A stretch of 64,000 nucleotides of DNA from Aulostomus chinensis (GCA_037954235.1 JBBMOA010000013.1:15717501-15781500); one strand, 5' to 3'; positions 24,631 through 38,449 are shown, numbered from the stretch's first letter. Made by a program: numbers and translations. Notes: generated from the sequence alone by a model not told the origin.

Positions 24631-25200
24631 TCTGCTGTGCGCTGCTCGGAGTTCCGCAGGTGGGCTGGAAAAGACTAAATCCCGGCTCCGCATTCCTCAG
24701 CGTCTCGGTTCCTGTCCTCTCCAGCCTCGCCGAAGACGCTTTGTAGAGACGCAGCAAGTCGACAGCTTCAAATCTGCACCAACTGTCCATATGTCTCTGG
24801 GACGGATAAATACGCAGTCAGTACCCCCTTCCACATTAAACCAAACAGGTCAAATCCATGGGGATCGAATTCCCGGTCGGATAACGGTTCAAGAGTCAAT
24901 TAAATCCAAATCAGCCTGTCACGCCTGGAGTTATGCGCAAACTGTGGTTATCGCAAGATATTGTCCAATTGACTCTGAAAACTGGTCGCGAAGTGACACG
25001 CTTGTCTCTTTGTGCGCAGGGTGCGCAGTAAAACAAGCTCGCCTTCTTCCGCGTACCTGTGCGTATAGGGCGCAGAGGAAGGGTACGCCAGATTACCCGT
25101 TTCTCTCCAGCCCGTTTCTTCTTCTATTATCCCGGAACAAACGGTCGATACATGTCAGGTAGACGTTGCCAAAGGGCTGCCCTGGGGACGATCGATCCGG
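24631..25200 (-). promoter_or_regulatory. Candidate smim32 5' UTR exon and promoter (GC-richer block)
   Basis: A CpG-richer block upstream of the smim32 coding exon. Its left edge on the minus strand is a good donor, GTAAGC (complement of 24625-24630), which would pair with the acceptor at 23219 to give a 1412-bp intron in the 5' UTR. Alternative donors exist near 25058 (GTACGC) and 25397 (GTAAGA). The 179-codon open frame on the plus strand here has no recognisable domain and is probably an effect of base composition. The transcription start is not resolved. Confidence 0.45.
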
Positions 25201-25291
25201 CACTAGCTTAGACGAAAGGTGGGATTAATTGGGGGCAAAACAGCTGCAGCACATTCCTTCCTCTCTTCACCCTGGGTAGTGCGGGTATGAC

Positions 25292-25295
<4 letters not shown>

Positions 25296-25346
<51 letters not shown>
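25296..25346. repeat. (GA)n microsatellite
   Basis: About 25 GA units, just upstream of the candidate smim32 promoter block. Confidence 0.95.
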
Positions 25347-25347
<1 letters not shown>

Positions 25348-25643
25348 GCAGGAGGCACGTCACCAGATGTGTTACTGTAAGGAAAAAGTCGGTCTTACCC
25401 ATACATTAAAGGAACGAAAGAAAGTTGAGTCGGAGTCACTTCTGGTTCCAGTGTGGGGAATGTGTCACACTGGGGTGATGAGAGAACAGAAAAGGGTGTG
25501 AGATTGGTGTGTGTGTGTAAGATCTTGACGGAGTTATTACTTTTTTTAGAACTCGTAAGCCAGGTGCCTGACTCATTTTGTGTATTTGACTTCATGGCAC
25601 GATTGAAGAACAACTAAATTCACATGTATAAATCCTATATGCT

Positions 25644-25701
<58 letters not shown>

Positions 25702-25746
25702 TGAGTGAGTGAGTGAGTGAATGAGTGAGTGAGTGAGTGAGTGAGT

Positions 25747-25782
<36 letters not shown>

Positions 25783-25803
25783 AAGAGAGGGAGAGAGAGA
25801 GAT
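25644..25803. repeat. Compound (GT)n-(GAGT)n-(GA)n microsatellite
   Basis: About 55 bp of GT, then about 50 bp of GAGT units with one GAAT variant, then about 55 bp of imperfect GA. The graded change suggests stepwise mutation and expansion of one original tract. Open frames across it encode only repeat peptides. Confidence 0.95.
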
Positions 25804-25996
25804 AAATAGATATAACAATAGTGCTTAACACTGAAAAGAAGGTAGATTGGATGCCAGGTTGCTCTTACATGATGCTTTGCTCATGAGTGTGCATACAAAG
25901 GCCCAGACCCTAAAGGCTATGCCGATCTGTTTCATATTCATCTGCACCTGTTCTGTCACAACAGAATGCTGCCAGGCATAGAGCAAGGACGGAGGG

Positions 25997-25997
<1 letters not shown>

Positions 25998-26054
<57 letters not shown>
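25998..26054. repeat. (CA)n microsatellite
   Basis: About 28 uninterrupted CA units. Confidence 0.95.
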
Positions 26055-26058
<4 letters not shown>

Positions 26059-27424
26059 GCATGAAATCTATCTCTGAACTGTGAAAGCGTCTTTGATGTT
26101 AAAGACATAGACCATAAAAAAGTTTGACACTGACAAATAAACTGCTGTCTTCTGGTGTCCCACACACTAATAAAATGGAATTAAAATGGAGCAGAGTTTA
26201 GGGGAATGTATGTGTATCACGTGGGAAATCTAATTACAGCCTAAAGCCTTGTTTACATACATGGAGGGGCAGCAATAATTGTGAAGACTAAGGCGATTAT
26301 TTCTCCGTGGATGTGGCACGCTTTCCCTGCATTGCTACAGGCTTGCTCCTAACACACACACACACTGTTCACACAGACTGATCTAAAAAGACACAGAAAA
26401 CCTGAACCATTAAGCCACAATCTGTTTACATGCCCTGAAGTTTTTATCAGCGTTTTTAATATCTGCACAACATTTGGTATCAGAATAAATACTCTCATCA
26501 TCATGAAGAAATGACTGACAGGAAGTGAGTGACATACCAGGACATGAGATGCTGCACTCTGTGTCTAATTTTACCAGTTATCAGACTTAGCTCATTAACT
26601 GAAACCCACGACAATGGAATGTTGATTAGCCAGGGTGAATCGTACAATGTCCTCGAGTATGGCTTCAACCAGTGGGAGCCTCCATTCACTCAGCCAAGCA
26701 TCGTTTAAGATAAAAGAACATGCTTGGTCCCTCTATGTTTGTTCACATGTTCTTTCTCTGCATCAAACCGGCACACACACATACATAATGAGAACAGACT
26801 GTGGACACCTGTGCTATTTTTCATTCATCTTCTACGCTCAAATCCCTTCATCATGTTTGTCCATTTTTCAGTCGTGTGGTCTGTTTTTCTCTCAACTCTT
26901 CACATCTTCACCTCCCCTCCTTCTCTCCACACCCCTTATTCCTTCTCTTTCTGTTTTTTAATCCGGTTAAGCCATTAAAAAAGGGGTGAGGGAGGGGAAA
27001 GACAACTCATCCATGAAGCAAGTACAGCTCAAAATGGAGATGAACAGGAAAACTGAAAGTTTTGATCCCCCCCCCCCGAGTGTTTAATAATGTTGTTTTT
27101 CGAGAAAGAGAAAAATGAGACGGAGAAGTGCTTCAATGAAGCTTAATGTTCCTGCTGATGAGACATAACCAGAGCAAATGTCTTGCCATGAAAGTCAACA
27201 GAGATTATGTATGTGTAGCCTACATACACAAGCCTGCCACTCTTTTTTACTTACATACATGTATGTTTACTTTAGTCACTTCTGAGGTTTTTACACAGAT
27301 TTACATTAATTTCCTGGAGCATTAATTACTACTTGCTTCAAACTTTTTGTTAAACCAGCATTTTACACAACAAGGACAAGGCCTTTGTCCCCTAATAATC
27401 CATGATGTCCCCTCAAAAAGTGAT

Positions 27425-27578
27425 TCACCCCAATTGTGTATTTTGGCTTTCAACCTTTCAAAAGCAGATTTTTCACTGCTGCATCACTTCCACTCGTATT
27501 TAGCAGTGCTTAAGAGCCATGCTTTGCAAGCTCATAACATCTATTGTGAGTTGAAAGGCAAAATACACTTTTGGGTGA
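27425..27578. repeat. Short MITE-like inverted repeat
   Basis: The left arm (27425-27454) begins TCACCCCAATTGTGTATTTT. The right arm (27550-27578), read on the opposite strand, begins TCACCCAAAAGTGTATTTTG. About 26 of 29-30 positions pair, with both arms ending in CTTTCAAC. The loop is about 95 bp. It is probably a small non-autonomous DNA transposon or a remnant of one. No target duplication was identified. Confidence 0.75.
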
Positions 27579-27687
27579 GGTATCGCTTTAACTACCTATT
27601 GCCTTACCCTTACCTAATGATCAATAGATTTTATTTTATCTAATTGCACATACCTAGCTTGTGTCCCTGAAAGTGGTTTAAGTCTGA

Positions 27688-27730
<43 letters not shown>
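27688..27730. repeat. (CA)n microsatellite followed by a GA-rich stretch
   Basis: About 21 CA units followed by roughly 50 bp of imperfect GATA and GGGA sequence. Confidence 0.93.
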
Positions 27731-27733
<3 letters not shown>

Positions 27734-29869
27734 TAAAGATAGAGAGGGAGGGAGAGAAAGAGATGGATAGAGAGAAGGAAACATAAAGGGATATTTTATC
27801 TGCACTTTGCTGTGTGAGAATTGGGCCTGTTGCTCAGGGGTTATTATTTTACCTGTTATTCTTGTTTTCTGTTATTTCTGTGAAAGAGGCAATGATAAAT
27901 GAACATTACAAAGATAAACATTAAATCAACATTTTTTTTAAAGCCTTCTGCCTCTCCATCATCATTTTGCCCCATTAAGCTTGTGTCAAATTGTGCCATG
28001 TCAAGTGAGGGTGAAGTAAAGGGCAATAACAAACGTGGTGGTAATCACAACAGTGCTTGGCGCAGCCATTATTGCTAATTCCCTTTAGACAAAACTGCTT
28101 GTCCACAGAGTTTTGTTTATTTTTGCTTCGTGAAAGACTAATATTGTTTTGTTGCTTTCCTCAGCATGAGCTATGTCCACAGCTCAGTGGAGTCATTTGC
28201 CACACTGGCAGGAGTCCAACGGCAGCTTCAAAATATCCATCTATCTATCTTTGCATTTCACTGCTTCACTAGTAGACTCATTAAAATTATGCTGCAAAAG
28301 CTGCAGAATCATTAACGATCAACATTTGGAAACAATAACAGCATGCCCTCTTGCCCACTAAGACAGACACAGCATCTGATAACAGTGAGACTCCCAGACA
28401 GACTCTTCAGACTAAATCAGAGAGACATATTTTTGGGAAAACAGATGTGCACGTTGTGCACGAGCAAAGGCACACACTCGCATGCACACACACACACACA
28501 ATGGCAAGAAATCATATGACACACAAAAATATAAACCACACATAGCCACGAACACACACACTACTACACACTTACATAAGGGGACCAGAGACAAGGGAAG
28601 GAACGCATGCAGCCAGGGACAATATGATCACTAATGGATACACAAGCAGTCAGGGTGCCTTTATCTTTTATGTCAATAAAATCCCATTTTGTGTCACATT
28701 TATTTTTTAAACAAACAAAAACGTGCGACAAGCAAATACCCCCCCCCCTTTCTCATTTTTCTGTAATTGTGTTCATTTTCTTTTAAACCTTCTCCTCCTC
28801 TTCAAACTTCATGGAAAAAAAAATCAGCCGACAAAACAAGATTTCTTCCCGCCAGTACATCAAACGCCCCCGTTGGCAGAAATCAGACACTCCACGATTA
28901 GTCACTAGATTATCTCGTCAGAACACCAAATACTGTTTTTCTACTCATGGAGGATTAAAATAGATGCATTTGCTTCCTTGCATAGTGACTAACTGGTACT
29001 TGAATGGAGGAGCCATGTACTACAATTCACTGGGGAATGCTAGGATACATTTCAAATTATACATAGACTTATGGCAGTTAACCTTCACATTGCATTAATT
29101 TACAACATAGAGAAATATAGGTTTAATGAACTGAGGGATCAAATTTTATATATATGTATATAAGCAATTCACTCTCATTTTATTGCAGTATGGCATCAAA
29201 TGCATTTCATTTAACTGTACAGTGCAGGCTCAGTGCAGGTACAGTAAAAGTCTCAATTCAAGATGGAATGATGCAGACTGACCTAGAAAGAGGCCATATT
29301 GGGTACTCATATCATGTGCATAGTTGCCATGGGAGACATATACCTCAAAAACCTCCCAGATGTACTATATCTGGCCCTTTAACATTGTTGATACTGGTTC
29401 AACCTCATGAAACTTTACTGCCAGTTACTTTTATGTGTTAATTAAACTTGATTCGGGGGAGGCAGCATTGATTGCACTGGTGGTGGCCCAGGAAGCTGCT
29501 CAGTGATGCTAAAGAGGACAAAGAGCACAAGGCACTCATTGGAGGAGAGCAACAGGAAATTCCATTATACCTGCGTAACATACATATAGGTTACATGGGC
29601 ATGAGGCCGTCACCAGTCTCTATTAACACAAAAGTTCCTAGCTATGAGCAGATGAGACAGTTTCTTGGTTATATCATTATGGATATCCACATGTAATAGC
29701 TTTTGAACCTGTAACCCACATGGCTCCCTGACGATCTTTCCCTTGATTTCAAAGTGTGACCATGAAGACCGTGAATACATTACAAGAGAGAACCCTGCTG
29801 CTGGCTCCTCTGTTTCTAGAGTCACAGTTTCAGTCGTTAGCATTTCAAATGTGAGCTACAAGGGCAGTC

Positions 29870-30045
29870 AGAGAGTGCAAACCTTCATGAAGGTCCATGT
29901 AATACTTCCTGAGAAATTGTGCAGATCTGCCCTGAAGTTCTCTGGGTTCCCTCTTGGCCATTGCTCCACTCCTGCACCAAGTTCATGAATATCGACCCAG
30001 TGTTTTTTTTGTATTCCTGCTGACAGACGGACACGCACTGGGGAT
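29870..30045 (-). repeat. Probable fragment of a dispersed teleost repeat
   Basis: On the minus strand the segment contains TTGGTGCAGGAGTGGAGCAA and on the plus strand TCCTGCTGACAGACGGACA. These phrases recur, as I remember, in a high-copy non-coding repeat of fish genomes. Boundaries and family are uncertain, and it encodes nothing. Confidence 0.45.
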
Positions 30046-30288
30046 GAAGGCTGTTCTGAGGATCAGTTAAGGAGACTTTGGAGTGTGTCGGTAAATGCCT
30101 GGGTGTCTGAGTGGGAAAAAGGTCCCTGCTCCAGGAGGTATGCGACAGAACCAATGCACCCTTGACACAAAGCACCGACAAATGAATGGAGAAAAAACAG
30201 GAGAAGGAGGAGGAGGAGGTGAAGCAGGAGAAGCGGAGGGGAACCAAACAGATCAAGAGGGAAATAACAGAGTCACTGTTCTCCACAT

Positions 30289-30344
<56 letters not shown>
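30289..30344. repeat. (CA)n microsatellite
   Basis: About 28 units with one AA interruption. Confidence 0.94.
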
Positions 30345-30346
<2 letters not shown>

Positions 30347-31139
30347 ATTTAATCCATAATTCAATCAGTGTGTGCACATGTGTGTGCTTAGAAGTTCTGT
30401 TGCATTATGATAATTTGAGAGTTTATGAAAAGAGGAAGGACTGACATAGAGAAACATTGTATCACTGTTACTGCTTTCCAGGGTCAAAATCAGGGTCGAA
30501 CTAAAAAGTGCAAAAAATAAGGGAATTGATTCACAAGACACAATGCAGAAATAAAAAAAAAAAAAAGCTAGAGAAACAAACAGTGAGTGAGTGGGAAAAG
30601 ATGAAGACAGACAAAGCAAAACAAAGGGCAAGAGAGGCAACATGAGTCAGAGGATGAATGGTGACACAGCAGCTATGGGTAGCCCATAAAAGGGAAACTA
30701 TGCTGTAGGAACATAAATACACGGAGGGGAAATGCTGCTGTATATTATGAACAGCAGTGCCGGTGGTGTTATAAACATAACTTCCTCTCTGTGTCTCACT
30801 CATTGGCTTTTCTCTGACTCACATGAGGCTCCTACAGAAAGTGAATAGGTCTGTGTTTGTTACCCAGAGAACAGCTGCCATATGACAACACACATTCATC
30901 ATCTCCACTGCTGGATATAGTAAGATAAGATTTAGAATATGAAAATGAATGAAACTTAGAGGAGGACGGCATTAGATAGCCAAATTCGGTTCAAATGACG
31001 ATGATATCAAGGATGATGAAGATGACAAACACTGTGATTGATGGTGCAGAAGGAGATGATAATGATATATAATAAAATGCATTATTACGTCTTTGCAGGT
31101 GCAAGTCACACCTGCATTAAGTCAGGTCTCAAGTTTTTA

Positions 31140-31330
31140 ACCTTCAATTTCTGTTGCGGAATGTAATTAAAAAAAAAAAATTGTACTTAAATGCTGTACT
31201 GAAGAACAGTGAGTGAATATTTTCATTTTAGGGGGATGCTTTCCTCCAGAAATTTAAAAATAAATGTACTTTTTACTCCACTACATTTATCCAAAACAAT
31301 CAGATAATAGTTACTTTGAATAAAAACATT
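31140..31330. repeat. Possible remnant of a dispersed repeat (TTTACTCCACTACATTTAT type)
   Basis: TTTTTACTCCACTACATTTA with neighbouring ATAGTTACTTTGA resembles a common teleost non-autonomous element from memory. Only this part is recognisable and no ends were defined. Confidence 0.4.
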
Positions 31331-32685
31331 TTTAATTGAAAAGCATGCCAAAACCTAATTAACATTTCCTTTCTTTTCCATTTGAAGCCTGCCAACTTCA
31401 AGGGAACACAAAAAGAACTGCAGTACTGGAACACACAGCACTTCAATATGGTTCCAAACTGGTGAATAGAGACCCCAAATTAATTTGGTTGCACAGAAAT
31501 TTTTTACGTGGTAATGTCCACAGAGAATATCTGATCTCGCGCTTTTATTTTGAAGGACTTGTATTTCCCATGATACAGCACACATCCAGTAGTAGTGTAA
31601 CATTGTTGCTTCGACCACATTCATTAGAGAATGGTGACTTTTCATTAAGGAGCCAGCAAGTCAAAAGTCGAGTCATACCATTTCACATATTTAAGTCAAA
31701 TTTCTTTGTATTGGGTTCTTTTTGTCTTCTTAATAAAATGTAAATTGCTTCAAAGCCAAGTCCAACATGGTTTAAATGTCAGCTTTACAGCTAATGTTCA
31801 CCCCGCCAATGAATGAATAAAACATGGTCGTACCTTTGTTGTCTTCATGTCACTGCTTTTAGAGCTGAAGACCCTGGATACCACTCTACTCTTCTTACAA
31901 AAACATTGTCCTTGAATAGAATTTCTTACTATTGACGGATGCTATCAATGTTAGAGGCTCAAGTCTCAAGTCCTTGAGTTTGGCCCCCTCCCTGCTCTCT
32001 GATTTATACACTGATGGTTTTCAGATTTGACCCTACTCTTCATATGTGTCAAGTGAGTTTGTTTTTTTTTATACAACAGAAAACTTGGTGAAAGTAGAAA
32101 ATACAGATATTGTATGTTATATAAATTATTTAAAAACGTAGAAAGTAGGGAATTTTTCTCTCGGTTGGATATCATTGGTCTATTTGTAATTTTTTACCAA
32201 AAATAGTGTACATTGCAAGGTTTCTGTTATTGATGCTGCACAGTATAAGTTTCCCTGCTGGTGATGTCAATAATAAACAGGTAGTTTTACTGATACTTCA
32301 GATAGCGCCCATATAATATTTCTTGACATGTTTAGGAAAATCCCAGAGTAAAATTTCAAGAATGAATGTATGACTAAATAAATGAATAGATGATGTACTT
32401 GATGATCCTGATCCACTCCAATATTAATGGATTCTTCATGGACTCATTGGTCCATACAAGATTCTCAGGTAGTTTTTTTCTGTAATTCTGCTAAGAGTCA
32501 GGCAATTGACACTACAGACACACAGTAATCTCCTTGTCACTAAGAATGAACGTTCATGTCTTGAATCTACAAAGAATCCTAGAAGGGGACAAGAAAAATG
32601 ACCAAAGGTTAAGCAGGAGCTGGCCTAGATGGGATAATTTACAAAGAGATTCAAATAAATCAATGAGATCCCCTGCACACATATT

Positions 32686-32686
<1 letters not shown>

Positions 32687-32755
<69 letters not shown>

Positions 32756-32783
32756 GCATGTATGTATATATATATATATATAT
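32687..32783. repeat. Compound (CA)n-(TA)n microsatellite
   Basis: About 64 bp of CA, then TATGCATGTATG, then a (TA)n tract of about 20 bp. Confidence 0.94.
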
Positions 32784-34083
32784 CTTCATGTACACAAGAT
32801 GCCTTGTTTTACAATGAGATTTTCACCGAATGTAGAGAAAATTTACAGTTTCAACAGTGATTGTGAAAACATCTAGTGTCAAGCTCTGCACATGCAGCAT
32901 TCTGCACCACTCAAACATTCAGCCTTAGGAACAAGAACTTATTATACTAGACTGGGCCTTCAACTGTGGCTTAGGTTGGGTTTAGCAGTAGTTTAAGCTT
33001 TATTTAGGCTTCACACCAGGGAGACTTAAGTTTCCCAATTATTAAACTCTTTGAACCAGTAGAACCTCAGATACAGAGAGGACAAATTATAGTATATTGC
33101 GATGGGCGTGCCGATGTATTAGTATTTCAAGCAGCCCCACGAGAAAGATAAGCACCCAACATATTCATCCTCAGGTTCATGCACTCCAAGTGCCCTCACT
33201 GCATACACTCTTATTCCTCCACTCACATGCCCTCAGGGTCAGTTGAACCACCTGGAGTTCTTGCCAGGGAGTTGTCATATCAATCCCTCTATCCATCTTT
33301 AATGTGTGCTCTCAAGCTTTGAAGAATTCTAAACGCTTGCTGGGTCTTTGCCCTTGATAGGCCCTCGATAACCCCTTTCCTCCACGTCTTCATCAGTGTT
33401 GTGACTTCTCCAGAAATGAGATATTGGCATTTCACCAATGGTGGAGACACAGCAGCCAGTATTTGTGATTATTGTGATGTCTATCACTTTGTAAAAGTGA
33501 AAAATGATTTGAGCAAAGTTAGATTAGAGTCTTTTGAGTGTAATAAAGCTTATATCTAGTGACTAATGGCCATGATTGCTAGGTTGTGACAGTTTTATGA
33601 TCTACAATAGTCTCTCAGTTTGTTTAAGAGGTTTGTCCTGATGAGGTCCTCTCCAGGGGGTTTTCGTGAAATGAGATACTGTGATGAAGGCATTAGATGG
33701 CTTAAGGGGGGTTTGATGCGCTGGATAAGGGTTTCGTATGTGTGTGTGAAAATGATGAATGACACACTCAAATGCACACACTCATCTGCAGGTGCTTTAG
33801 TGCCAAAGACAAAAAACTGTGTTCAATTTTGCTAACGCCTGCTTGTGTAAGTATGCCTGTGTTTGTGTATGTGCAAGTTCGTTGTTTAAATGTTCATGAG
33901 AGACAATGTGTCTGAAGTGTGAGCTCGCATATGTGGGGATTCACGCCTCAGTGAGTGTGTAATGCATGTAGATTTCTGACAGAGTGTATTTGAGCCCTCC
34001 CACATGTGTGTTTTCAAGCTTCTACTAATATAAGAAGAAGGGTACACATGGGTAAGCTTCTGTATAGAATATTTTTATAGGGG

Positions 34084-34086
<3 letters not shown>

Positions 34087-34138
<52 letters not shown>
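34087..34138. repeat. (GT)n microsatellite
   Basis: About 25 GT units followed by ATGTGCGCGTGTG. Confidence 0.94.
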
Positions 34139-34146
<8 letters not shown>

Positions 34147-34335
34147 TGTGCATATGCTGGTAAGTTTTTCTCCTGAAGGGGCTTCCAGGCAGTTGGGAAG
34201 CGACATGTTTTAGAGGGAGTCTAATCTCTCATCCAAATCCCTGGAATCCTTGTCTTTAGAGGCAGGAGGTCACATTGCTCACTCCTCTGCCAGGAGAGAT
34301 AGAAACGGAGGAGGAGGCAAGATGGATGGAAAGAG

Positions 34336-34339
<4 letters not shown>

Positions 34340-34370
<31 letters not shown>
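34340..34370. repeat. (GA)n microsatellite
   Basis: About 14 GA units within a wider purine-rich stretch (34290-34410). Confidence 0.9.
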
Positions 34371-34374
<4 letters not shown>

Positions 34375-34483
34375 GAAAAGGAGGAGAAGGAAGAGAGGAG
34401 AATGAGGGCTAGAAATGCTTCTTTGCCTTAGGCCTCTGGGACAAATTACACCAGAGAGCGGTAGTCAGTTGTACTGTGAGGAA

Positions 34484-34484
<1 letters not shown>

Positions 34485-34537
<53 letters not shown>
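34485..34537. repeat. (CA)n microsatellite
   Basis: About 26 CA units. Confidence 0.95.
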
Positions 34538-34538
<1 letters not shown>

Positions 34539-37500
34539 CTTCATAGTCTTCTATGCAATCACACAGGCCAGTGTTTCTCTGTGGTCACACACAACCGAGC
34601 AGATACTTCCATAAAATATTATCATGTGATTAACAACCAAACACAGAGGCAGAGTGTGTTACTGAGTAATGCCCTCAAGGCTTAAACTCGTATCAAAAGT
34701 CTGACAGAGAGCACTGAAGGAAATCAGATAATAGAATTTCCCGTGAACTTCCATAAGCACATCTCCCTTGGACTGACTTTGTTGCTATGGCGATTGTCCA
34801 ACCAGGGCTGGTGTTTAAGGGTACGCGCCATTCAGCGTTTTGAATTAAATCTTTCACTATTTTCATGCCTTTGCACTAGTGACAGCTGTGGGCCTGCGGC
34901 ATCATGTTTTCTGGGCTGACCGTCTGCATGTCCCATTCTTGTTCAATTTGGCTCAAACTTCTAGGGGGAATTTAGCAGGATGAACTGAAGAATTTTGGTG
35001 GTCAAAGGGCGAGGTCATTGTGACAGGCTTACAGGATGGAGACTTAAAACCGTAAGGCTTCCTTGCTTTATAGAAGAATGACCGGAAGGAAATTGTGGTG
35101 AAAAGTGAAGGGAACACAGAGAAAATGTGGTATATATTACGAATTGGACTCAACAACATGAAGAAAAAATGAAAAATACATTTCTGGACTTAGGTATTTA
35201 GGATAGGTATTTGAGGCTGCAAAATTATCTACTTACAGATTCCATTGTTATTCTTTAATCAGGTTTGTGCTGGTTGTCAGCAGGACATTGGCCGACAGTG
35301 TGGTGCCAAGCTTGAGAAATCTTCTGAAATGAGACTTAGTGCAAAACTTCAATTTAAACAAGCAAAAAAACAAAACAAAAACAAAAAACCTAGGGGTAAA
35401 CAAGAAACGAAGGAAACAAGGAGACAAATGGTTTGCACAGTTTGAAGCTTTGCATCGCATGAACCATGGCCCACAATTCCACAAGAAAACAGTTACACGT
35501 AGTTATGCATTTTGAACTGTGACCGTTTTAGCATTAAAAGGAGTTATAAGTGAAATCAGTTTTAACGGAGGTCCTTTTGCTCTTCAAATGACAATTTCAG
35601 CATCAATCACTGTTGTCAGAATCACTTCCAAATCCTACTGTCTACTGTCACACGTAGTATAAAGGATGACCATGTAAGGCAAGTTCTGGTGACAACCTAA
35701 CAGGGTTGACTGGCCTTTGAGTGTAGGAGACTAGACAGTAAAAGACAGTCTGTTAGAGACAGCCTGAAAGAATGCAGAGATTGCTGAGCGAGGGTGGTGG
35801 ATTAATGGTATGGAGCCTCTGAGGTCTGATAAACATCTGGACATATGTTTGAACAGAGTGTTCACACTCTCTGATGCAGAGTAGTTGGCAAGTCACACAG
35901 GTGCTTGACTCACGCACAGCACGTACTGCTGAAAAAAAAAAAAAACTCAGCCAAAAAAAACCCTCAGCTAATTAAGGTTTGGATTAACAAACAATTCAAA
36001 GACAATATTATAGATTACAGTAACCTTTTGATTTCACAGCGCTTAATACTAAAGTATCTCGTAAGCATGTACATTTTCTATGGTTGAGCCATTTCTGTTT
36101 CTGCAATATGTTCCAGTAGGTGTTTCAGAGCTGCTCAGGCAGAGGTAGAGACAAACCAGTGCACGTCTGAGGAATAGTTTTTATGTTCATCATGCACTCG
36201 CAACTGCAGTTACATGATCTTGCAGCTAAAATTAGAAATATATGTAAAATTAATAACATTTTACAAGACAGACCAAAATGTGTGATGGACTAATATGACA
36301 TGGCCCAGCTTTTTGTGGTATGAACTGCAAAAATCTGGCAGTGCACTTAAGTGTGATTGGTATTTACAGCTGAGCTACCGAACGCTGAAGTAGTGTAGGT
36401 GCGTGTGCATGCTCATACCATTTCCAGTTTGTTGAACAATCTCGCAGCCACATGCTGAGTTTTACTTGACTAAAGGCTGCTAATGGGGATATCCTTTGTG
36501 TTTCATCTCTCACATCTCCCTTAATTTAGGCTCCGCATGCTGGCGTAGATGTGCTGCAATGATGAACCGACCAGTTTAGAGCTTCCTGTTTATTTCAAGG
36601 ACCAAAAAATATGACAATATACAGTATAAGATTTAACTTTATTTCTTACGTGTTAAAAATACAGTATTTCAGGTGAAAGTGTCTCTCTATGGGAATCCCC
36701 TGTACTGGATAACATAAGACTTTCTCTTGTTCTTAGCTTGGTTCTGCACCCTGAAAAGAGTCAGCTGCTCTTTCACTGGTTGATACATACAAATAAAAAC
36801 AAAAACACATTTCTTAAATTAAAACCTAAATATTCAAAGCAGTTTGTCTAAAAATTCAGCCACATGATGATCATACACCCTCTCATCTTTATGGTGCAGG
36901 GAGGAATCCTGCTAGTTCAAACCGATGATTTAAATGAAAATATCAAAACCGACTCATTATTTTTTAAACGACAACATAAAAATATAGGCAGTGAACAGTT
37001 CTTGTGATGATTATACTGGGGAAAAAAAACAGCAGAGTTGAAGAATGGAGAGATTCCAAAGTAAATTCCTCCAGTTTGAAACCTGACGCAGAAACAAAAG
37101 AAACGACCTTCAAACGGAAACTGTTTAGTTGGAGGATTTCTTTCCTTTTCACTTTTGAAAGTTTTTGATCCGGCACCAATCCTTTCAGGTCTTAGAATGT
37201 GCATTTTTTCATTATTATTGAATAAAAGTGTCAGTCCATTAATTAAGAAACTACATTTAGTGAATAAAAAGCAGTGCCATTCCATAGCATTCAAACATCT
37301 AAAGACAATACCTGAAAATCTCATTCAAACTGGACCAGTCCTGATAGCGCTCAAGAACGCTTTGGCCTTCATCATCACAACCTGGACTCCAAAAGAAAAG
37401 AAGTATTTCTAATTTCAGTGTTCAAATTTGCATCATTACTGCTCCTCAAACTTCTCTATCATTTAGTTCAAGCAACATTTTTAGCAGTTTGATATGTTAT

Positions 37501-38387
37501 TTGAATGACATTTAAATAATAAAAACAGTTAGGTAGTGTGGCGGTATGTCATAATATGCAGACATATATCATATAACCCCTTAAGGGAACAAAAAAAGAC
37601 AATAAAATTACTCAACACGGCTTCTGCAGCACAATCAGTATTTCAAAGTCCAATGATTGCACATCTATTATTACATTTCTCAAAATCACCTACAGTTTCT
37701 GTCTTCACAAACATCTGGTAGCCCTAAAGTGAATGTTGCCTTCATGTGTCTCTCAAAACCTAAAAGTTACTTGAGAACAGCATGCAGAATCATTTGTTTC
37801 TGCAGATGCAATAAAGAATAGAACATCTGTGCATTTATTGGTTCAACATTATACAAATATGCCCATAACGTAAACTTAAAAAAAAAAGAAAGTAATGCAA
37901 TTTGAATTACCTTTTTTGATAAATGTGTTTGCTTTGGTAGCATTTTGTATATTCAACCAGATAAAAAAGATGTCGTCTGAGGAAGTTTTCCCATCACTTT
38001 TGGGAATTCTACAATCTCATTTTGGACACATTAAGCTGCTCCACTCTGTTTCCACAAACTACACAGTGTTTTAGGATGACATGGTCATGTTTAATTTTGA
38101 GGTGAACTATGTTTGATGATTTTATTTTTTTCAAGCTGTGAATTGCTCTCAGTCACAATCACAGGTTGTACATCGTGGATGGAAATGCATTAATTAGGTT
38201 GCCTTGGTGTATAAAGGGATGTACAGTCTCTTGTCAGGCATCACTATGTTTGTCAGGACAAAGTGAACACAGAAGCAAAATCAGTCTTTCCGGTGTGAAT
38301 AAAAATGGCAGTTTCTGTATGATATATTTTTCCATCTATCTCTTTTTCTCCTCCTACCCTTTTTCCATCATCTTTTCTCTGGATTTC

Positions 38388-38388
<1 letters not shown>

Positions 38389-38449
<61 letters not shown>
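38389..38449. repeat. (CT)n microsatellite
   Basis: About 30 CT units with a single CG interruption near the middle, roughly 560 bp beyond the trpc7 stop codon and so possibly inside its 3' UTR. Confidence 0.94.

Noticed and set aside
24623..25162. A 179-codon open frame on the plus strand in the GC-rich block
   Set aside because: No recognisable domain, low-complexity composition, and it coincides with the CpG-rich candidate promoter, where stops are rarer by chance.
25573..26165. Open frames encoding repeated Ser-Leu, Thr-His or Cys-Val residues
   Set aside because: Translations of microsatellites, as are similar frames at every (CA)n, (GA)n and (TA)n tract in the window.
29154..29700. 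Two plus-strand frames (95 and 74 codons) that might be a small gene
   Set aside because: No recognisable motif, no splice partners, and the neighbouring sequence resembles dispersed repeats.
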